Source of the DNA: Treponema sp.
GTDB lineage: Bacteria; Spirochaetota; Spirochaetia; Treponematales; Treponemataceae
Assembly (NCBI GenBank): GCA_012513125.1
Contig: JAAZCS010000092.1
Span: 1-10,253, forward strand
DNA: 10,253 bases
Reading direction: 5' to 3'
Shown here in pieces: positions 6,660-10,253 of the stretch (position 1 is its first letter; each line of letters begins with the position of its first letter). Under the pieces are notes generated by a model. That model worked only from the letters and a program-made list of their open reading frames with translations, was not told the DNA's origin and did not search any database. The position numbers and the translations under genes are program-made.

Positions 6660-8089
6660 TATTTACCCCCTTGCATTGCTACAACAGGATTAATCTTTAC
6701 TGCTGTCATGACTGGATAGCACCACCCGATAAGTCCCAAAACGATACATAAAGCAAACATTTCTAATAAATTTACAGGAGATAATGAAACAACTAGGGCA
6801 GAACTACCAAAAAGCTGAGTTAATAAACTGTTATGAAATACAATATGTGCTTTTGTAATAAGAATTGTTACAATTTGTCCAAAAATACAGCCAATAACTC
6901 CAGCTGAAAGTGTTAGCATAAATGTTTCTATCATACATTGAAGAGCTATAAACCTACGCTTTGCACCAATAGCCATCATAGTTCCAATCTCTCTTGTTCT
7001 GTCTAAAACATTTATAATCAAAGTATTATTTACTATAATAAAGCCAGCAATAAGAATGATGAATATTCCAATATTAAAAATTATTCTAATCCAATACAGA
7101 TAAAGTGCAGTCCGACCAGCTGCAGAACGCCAATTTACGGCTTCTACCGACCATCCTTTTTTTACGAAAAGTGTATTCAACTTTTTGATAAAAGCATCTG
7201 GAGAAACAGACTCGTCCAAACGACCAATTATGAAATTCCAAGATAAATTGTCATCAACGAGCGATGGCTCTACCACTTCAGGAACCGGCTGTTCTTTTTT
7301 ATCTTCAATAATAAATGAACCGTTCATATCTTCAGAATCAGCAAAAAGAGAATCCATATCAAAATCCGACTCTAACAAATTAGATTCTTCTTCACTAATT
7401 GAATTAGTTACAGAACTAGTTGTTGCAGAAATATTCATCAAAGAACGAATTGTATCTGGATCAATCAACACAAATTGATTGAAAATATCATTTTTTACAG
7501 AATAAGAAATAATTGCAGATAAAGGAACAGCTCTGATTCTAAATACAGGACCGTCAGAAACAAGGAACTGAACCTCGTCCCCTACTTTCAATTGCAACAA
7601 TGAAGCAATGTTATCAGAAAGAATCAATCCTTTTTCACCAGCAGCATAAGGGGCACCTTCTACTACAGAAATGGAAGGCATAGTCTTTATATATTCATTT
7701 CCAGGAACCCCGAAGAGCGTTACAACAGTACGGAATTCATGAGCCTCAATTATCGCCGTTCCAGTAATTTGGGGAACCAAGCTTTTAACTTCAGAAAATG
7801 TATTCAGTTCATTGATAATATTTTCATAAGGAATAACAAATTCTAATTCTGTTAAGTCACCAGTCACTGGAGTTTCATCACCAAATAAACTGACTGTAAA
7901 ATCAACTTTGGGACGAATCATAAAATCACCAGTAAAACTGCTGGCAAAACTACTTTTTACACCATGCTCAGTACTATCAAATATTGCGTTTGATACAGAA
8001 AGCAACATAACTGCAAAGGCCATGAACACAATGATTACAAGCGAGCTTTTGCGGGAAATAATATTTTTATATGCTAATTTAAATAACAT
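6659..8089 (-). CDS. FtsX/MacB-fold ABC permease 1 with acidic periplasmic insertion
   Basis: Inner-membrane subunit of 476 residues: TM1 at about 16-36, a periplasmic domain at about 37-333, then TM2 (334-357), TM3 (385-413) and TM4 (440-462). The coupling segment RTREIGTMMAIGAKRR (364-379) and the C-terminal KINPVVAMQGGK fit the LolC/E-MacB family. The unusual part is residues about 220-280, a low-complexity Ser/Asp/Glu linker in the periplasmic domain that contains the 19-residue motif also found in the barrel protein. It then has a Pro/Glu/Val stretch (266-277) that should be extended. It is the first gene of the operon, about 24 bases after the predicted transcription start; its ribosome binding site is weak (GAGAG). 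Its partner ATPase is probably the one at 2319-3056. Confidence 0.93.
   Translation of the reverse strand: MLFKLAYKNIISRKSSLVIIVFMAFAVMLLSVSNAIFDSTEHGVKSSFASSFTGDFMIRPKVDFTVSLFGDETPVTGDLTELEFVIPYENIINELNTFSEVKSLVPQITGTAIIEAHEFRTVVTLFGVPGNEYIKTMPSISVVEGAPYAAGEKGLILSDNIASLLQLKVGDEVQFLVSDGPVFRIRAVPLSAIISYSVKNDIFNQFVLIDPDTIRSLMNISATTSSVTNSISEEESNLLESDFDMDSLFADSEDMNGSFIIEDKKEQPVPEVVEPSLVDDNLSWNFIIGRLDESVSPDAFIKKLNTLFVKKGWSVEAVNWRSAAGRTALYLYWIRIIFNIGIFIILIAGFIIVNNTLIINVLDRTREIGTMMAIGAKRRFIALQCMIETFMLTLSAGVIGCIFGQIVTILITKAHIVFHNSLLTQLFGSSALVVSLSPVNLLEMFALCIVLGLIGWCYPVMTAVKINPVVAMQGGK
7304..7360 (-). other. Shared acidic motif, copy in permease 1 (residues 244-262)
   Basis: The encoded segment DMDSLFADSEDMNGSFIIE lies in the acidic insertion of the periplasmic domain between TM1 and TM2. 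Identities to the barrel protein motif are D, M, S, F, D, E, D, N, G, I and E in register; F/L and V/I substitutions are conservative. Permease 2 and the LolA-like protein have no equivalent. Confidence 0.6.
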
Positions 8090-8119
8090 TAAATACTCTC
8101 ATTTAAGTAAAGTTTTATC

Positions 8120-8149
8120 ATTATAGCATAGAAGATTATTTTGTTTCAA
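8120..8149 (-). promoter_or_regulatory. Promoter of the permease-carrier-barrel operon
   Basis: On the minus strand TTGAAA (8149-8144) is followed after 18 bases by TATAAT (8125-8120), preceded by TGC, giving an extended -10 (TGCTATAAT). Transcription should start near 8113, leaving a leader of about 24 bases before the ATG at 8089. It lies in the 98-base gap after the family-2 glycosyltransferase, separating the transport operon from the glycan genes. Confidence 0.72.
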
Positions 8150-8187
8150 CAAACACACGCTGATTTAGTTTTGTTTGTTTGGCAAAG

Positions 8188-9138
8188 CTACATATGAAGA
8201 ATAAAAATCTTTATGAACCTGATTATTTTCATAGAAAAAGTCGGCTTACGTGTCCAATAGATTTTTTTGTAGTTTTTAAAAAAAGTTGGAATATTCCGAA
8301 TCCTATGATTTTCTATTAAATTCGTATAATACTTTACGGAAATATTAATTGCCTTCATGTTATTTTCATCAGTTACTTTATCACGAAGCGCATTTCCATA
8401 AGTCACTATATCTTTATAATCATTTAGCAATTTGTCTGATTTTTTAAAAACTCGTTTTACACTAGTAATAATCGATTCTAGAGGTGAATATTTTTTTGTA
8501 GTTGTAACATTTGTTCCATGTTGACGATATTTTAAAACAACCTCATCCACATATGTCAATCCATTGTGAAGACAAGAAATTGAAGCAGCCCACCAATCGT
8601 GAAAACGTACGCAATCTGGAATAGGAAAAAGATATTGAACTAGATTTCTTGAAATCATAGCTGCCGTACCTTGCACAAAGTTTGAATAGAGCAATTGCTC
8701 AAAAACCTCTGACTTATCATCAGAAGGAGCGTGCGGAATAAAACATTCGCTTGTTGACACTCCTAAAGAAATTCCATTTTCGTCGACAAGCTCCGCCTTT
8801 CCACAAATCAAATCTTTATTTCCAATATTTTTTACAAGAACTTCTAAATGATTTTCTGTCCAAATGTCATCTTGATCACAAAATGCAATAAAATCACCCT
8901 TACATAAGCCGACAGCTTTTTCAAAATTCTTTTTGAACCCCAAATTCACTTCGTTTTCAAAAACATGAATTCTGCTATCTTTTTTTTGATATTCAACTAA
9001 AAGTGCAAATGTATTATCTTTTGAACAATCATCACAAACAATAAGCTCAAAATCAGAATATGTTTGAGAAATAATTGAATCAATTTGTTCCGCCAAAAAC
9101 CTCACGCCATTATAAGTTGCCATCGCTATTGAAATCAT
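8188..9138 (-). CDS. Family 2 glycosyltransferase (GT-A fold, rhamnosyltransferase-like)
   Basis: A 316-residue cytoplasmic or membrane-associated transferase. It has the GT2 N-terminus SIAMATYNG (3-10), the nucleotide-binding DDCSKDNT (36-43), the metal-binding CDQDDIW (87-93, the DXD-type motif), the acceptor-side GTAAMISRN (157-165), HDWWAA (180-185) and YRQHGTN (204-210). The CDQDD..W and HDWW pattern is typical of rhamnosyl- and related transferases in O-antigen or surface polysaccharide loci, but sugar and acceptor cannot be told. The C-terminal 80 residues are basic and may contact the membrane; no transmembrane helix is certain. The start is supported by AGGGG seven bases upstream. 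That site overlaps the stop codon of the preceding glycosyltransferase gene, which ends only 10 bases away, so the two were one translationally coupled unit. No terminator is evident before the next promoter. Confidence 0.92.
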   Translation of the reverse strand: MISIAMATYNGVRFLAEQIDSIISQTYSDFELIVCDDCSKDNTFALLVEYQKKDSRIHVFENEVNLGFKKNFEKAVGLCKGDFIAFCDQDDIWTENHLEVLVKNIGNKDLICGKAELVDENGISLGVSTSECFIPHAPSDDKSEVFEQLLYSNFVQGTAAMISRNLVQYLFPIPDCVRFHDWWAASISCLHNGLTYVDEVVLKYRQHGTNVTTTKKYSPLESIITSVKRVFKKSDKLLNDYKDIVTYGNALRDKVTDENNMKAINISVKYYTNLIENHRIRNIPTFFKNYKKIYWTRKPTFSMKIIRFIKIFILHM

Positions 9139-9148
9139 GAATTACCCC

Positions 9149-9592
9149 TTAATCTAAACTCATCAACAATTTGAAAACATCATCCACGCCATTACAAATA
9201 AATCCTTTGTCGTACAAGGATAGTTTTTCTGCTTGTGATCCAAAATTATAGCAAATAATCCTAATATCCATTTGCATTAATTCTGAAATTAAATAGGAAA
9301 AAGTTTCAGGACAAACAGAAGGAAAAAAAACCACAGTAATCTTATTTTCTTCTATTTGCTTTTGCAACTCTCCATTTTTATATCGCCCTAAAAAAAACAC
9401 ATTCTCTCGTTTTATATCATACTCATTTTCCGATGTGCCAACAAAAGTAACAGGAATTTTTGCGGGAAGCATATTCATTAATTTCTCTATTTCTTTTTTA
9501 CCTTTTGGAATTGAGCCACAAGCACCAACTATACCTAAATGTAATGGCATATCACTTGAAAATTTTATTTTTGAATAACTAACATAGTTCAT
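9149..9592 (-). CDS. C-terminal donor-binding domain of the interrupted glycosyltransferase
   Basis: From the internal ATG at 9592 there are 147 residues forming most of the second Rossmann domain: LHLGIVGACGSIPKGKKEIEK at its start (17-37), ENVFFLGRY (63-71), and a canonical E(x7)E motif in PETFSYLISE (residues 95-104 region), which contacts the donor nucleotide-sugar in GT4-type enzymes. The conserved residues are intact. No ribosome binding site precedes the ATG, so it is unlikely to be made alone in quantity. It ends 10 bases before the family-2 glycosyltransferase. Confidence 0.55.
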   Translation of the reverse strand: MNYVSYSKIKFSSDMPLHLGIVGACGSIPKGKKEIEKLMNMLPAKIPVTFVGTSENEYDIKRENVFFLGRYKNGELQKQIEENKITVVFFPSVCPETFSYLISELMQMDIRIICYNFGSQAEKLSLYDKGFICNGVDDVFKLLMSLD

Positions 9593-9742
9593 ATCATGTG
9601 GAACAATTTTAATTTTTTCATCATCAAGGTTATATATTTTCTGAATATATTCTTTTGAAGATGAAGAAAAACAAATAATTTTATCACAAATTAATAAGAA
9701 TTCTTTCCATACTTTACGCCATTTATTAATAGAAATATTTGT

Positions 9743-10253
9743 TCATTCATAATCATTTGTAAATTGGCAATTATTTTTTTTACATTCAAAATTACAAAAA
9801 AAATCTTTGTATATTAAATTATGTTTTGGACAAATACAATGAAAATCGTGAATCATATAATCTACATTGCAATCAAATTTCTTCTTAAATTTAATAATAG
9901 AATTTATGATTTTAGGGATATTATGATAAGATACCAATGAATTTAGGATAATATTCTTAAAACCAATGGAAAAAATCTTTGAAAAATTCATTACAAAGAA
10001 CGATTTTCCTGTTTCAGGATTCCAAACTTTATACACAATATCAATTTTATGCATGAGATTTGTTACAACAATTACATTTGAATGTTCTTTTAAATAATTA
10101 TTAACATATTGTTCCGTGCCACCACCCAAATTATGTGTAATAAAAAGTGTCATCGCTTGAGAATTTGCCAGTTTTTTCAACTCTTCATAATAATTATTCT
10201 TATCTTGATTTTGTTTGATAATAATGAATAAATATTTTATCTTTTGAAAATAA
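9743..10253 (-). CDS. N-terminal part of the interrupted glycosyltransferase (partial)
   Basis: There are 169 codons visible before the TGA, open to the window edge, so the true start is outside. The segment LFITHNLGGGTEQYV carries the glycine-rich GGGTE motif of the first Rossmann domain of GT-B enzymes. MIHDFHCICPKHNLIY and a cysteine-rich stretch (C..C..NFECKKNNC) follow just before the stop, as in family-4-like transferases that have CP..N and paired cysteines there. A TTG at 10180 could serve as a start, but coding-like residues continue upstream of it (KYLFIIIKQNQDKNNYYEEL), suggesting a longer or multidomain protein. As it stands it would make a truncated product lacking the sugar-nucleotide domain. 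Confidence 0.6.
   Translation of the reverse strand, partial: YFQKIKYLFIIIKQNQDKNNYYEELKKLANSQAMTLFITHNLGGGTEQYVNNYLKEHSNVIVVTNLMHKIDIVYKVWNPETGKSFFVMNFSKIFSIGFKNIILNSLVSYHNIPKIINSIIKFKKKFDCNVDYMIHDFHCICPKHNLIYKDFFCNFECKKNNCQFTNDYE

Larger units (their letters stand above)
9149..10253 (-). pseudogene. GT-B glycosyltransferase (family 4-like) interrupted by an in-frame TGA, 5' end beyond window
   Basis: A single reading frame runs from the window edge to TAA at 9149-9151, broken only by TGA at 9743-9745. The 50 codons between that TGA and the next ATG (9592) encode sequence expected of a GT-B linker: KWRKVWKEFL, then CDKIICFSSSSKEYIQKIY, then KIKIVPHD, like the usual 'adkii..S.s' and 'viPH' segments before the second Rossmann domain. 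The two halves are therefore one gene with a premature stop and no frameshift. Codons such as CGA, TGG or GGA could have become TGA by one change. With 198 codons still open afterwards, the stop is recent, a sequencing error, or read through. The intact downstream glycosyltransferase would still be transcribed. Confidence 0.75.

Noticed and set aside
7185..7478. Plus-strand open frame of 97 codons opposite permease 1
   Set aside because: It is antisense to the acidic linker of permease 1; the Ser-rich translation is the mirror of that low-complexity sequence.
9743..9745. TGA as selenocysteine or as a tryptophan codon
   Set aside because: No stem-loop is evident just after the TGA, and glycosyltransferases of this type are not selenoproteins. 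TGA is used as a real stop for the LolA-like gene in an ATGA overlap, and tryptophan is written TGG throughout.
1..10253. CRISPR array, tRNA or rRNA genes, insertion sequence, attachment site
   Set aside because: No regularly spaced repeats, no tRNA-like cloverleaf motifs, no transposase or integrase and no flanking terminal repeats were found on reading the window.

Overview
The window looks like a chromosomal segment from a low-GC, diderm anaerobe, most likely a Treponema-type spirochaete. The case rests on a GTP-type PEP carboxykinase, a split Lol/MacB-like export system with a LolA-like carrier and an outer-membrane barrel, AT-rich spacers and short acidic orphan genes. The genus is inferred from gene content and style, not from a marker gene.

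Layout. (1) Positions 2-1795, plus strand: pckG, lacking roughly its first 35-42 residues because the window begins inside the gene. Two hairpins follow it; the second (1847-1896) is a bidirectional terminator. (2) Positions 1944-2147, minus strand: a 67-residue acidic orphan protein with a good ribosome binding site. (3) Positions 2319-3056, plus strand: a LolD/MacB-type ABC ATPase whose near-consensus promoter places the transcript start at or next to the ATG, so its mRNA is probably leaderless. (4) A symmetric terminator at 3072-3115 separates it from a convergent four-gene minus-strand operon. Read from its promoter at 8149-8120, that operon is permease 1 (8089-6659), permease 2 (6659-5334), a LolA-like periplasmic carrier (5306-4488) and an outer-membrane beta-barrel protein (4491-3148). 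The genes overlap by 1 or 4 bases or are separated by 27. (5) Positions 8188-10253, minus strand: the end of a glycan-synthesis operon, with an intact family-2 glycosyltransferase and, upstream of it, a GT-B (family-4-like) glycosyltransferase interrupted by one in-frame TGA and running off the window.

How it works together. The ATPase and two FtsX/MacB-fold permeases would form an inner-membrane LolCDE-like machine. The LolA-like protein would take a lipid or lipoprotein across the periplasm, and the barrel would be the outer-membrane terminus. The most striking observation is an ungapped 19-residue acidic motif present both in an insertion of the periplasmic domain of permease 1 (residues 244-262) and in the mature N-terminus of the barrel (residues 30-48). 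Eleven of 19 positions are identical although codons have diverged. This suggests a shared docking peptide at the two ends of the transport path, plausibly for the carrier. The substrate cannot be read from the sequence.
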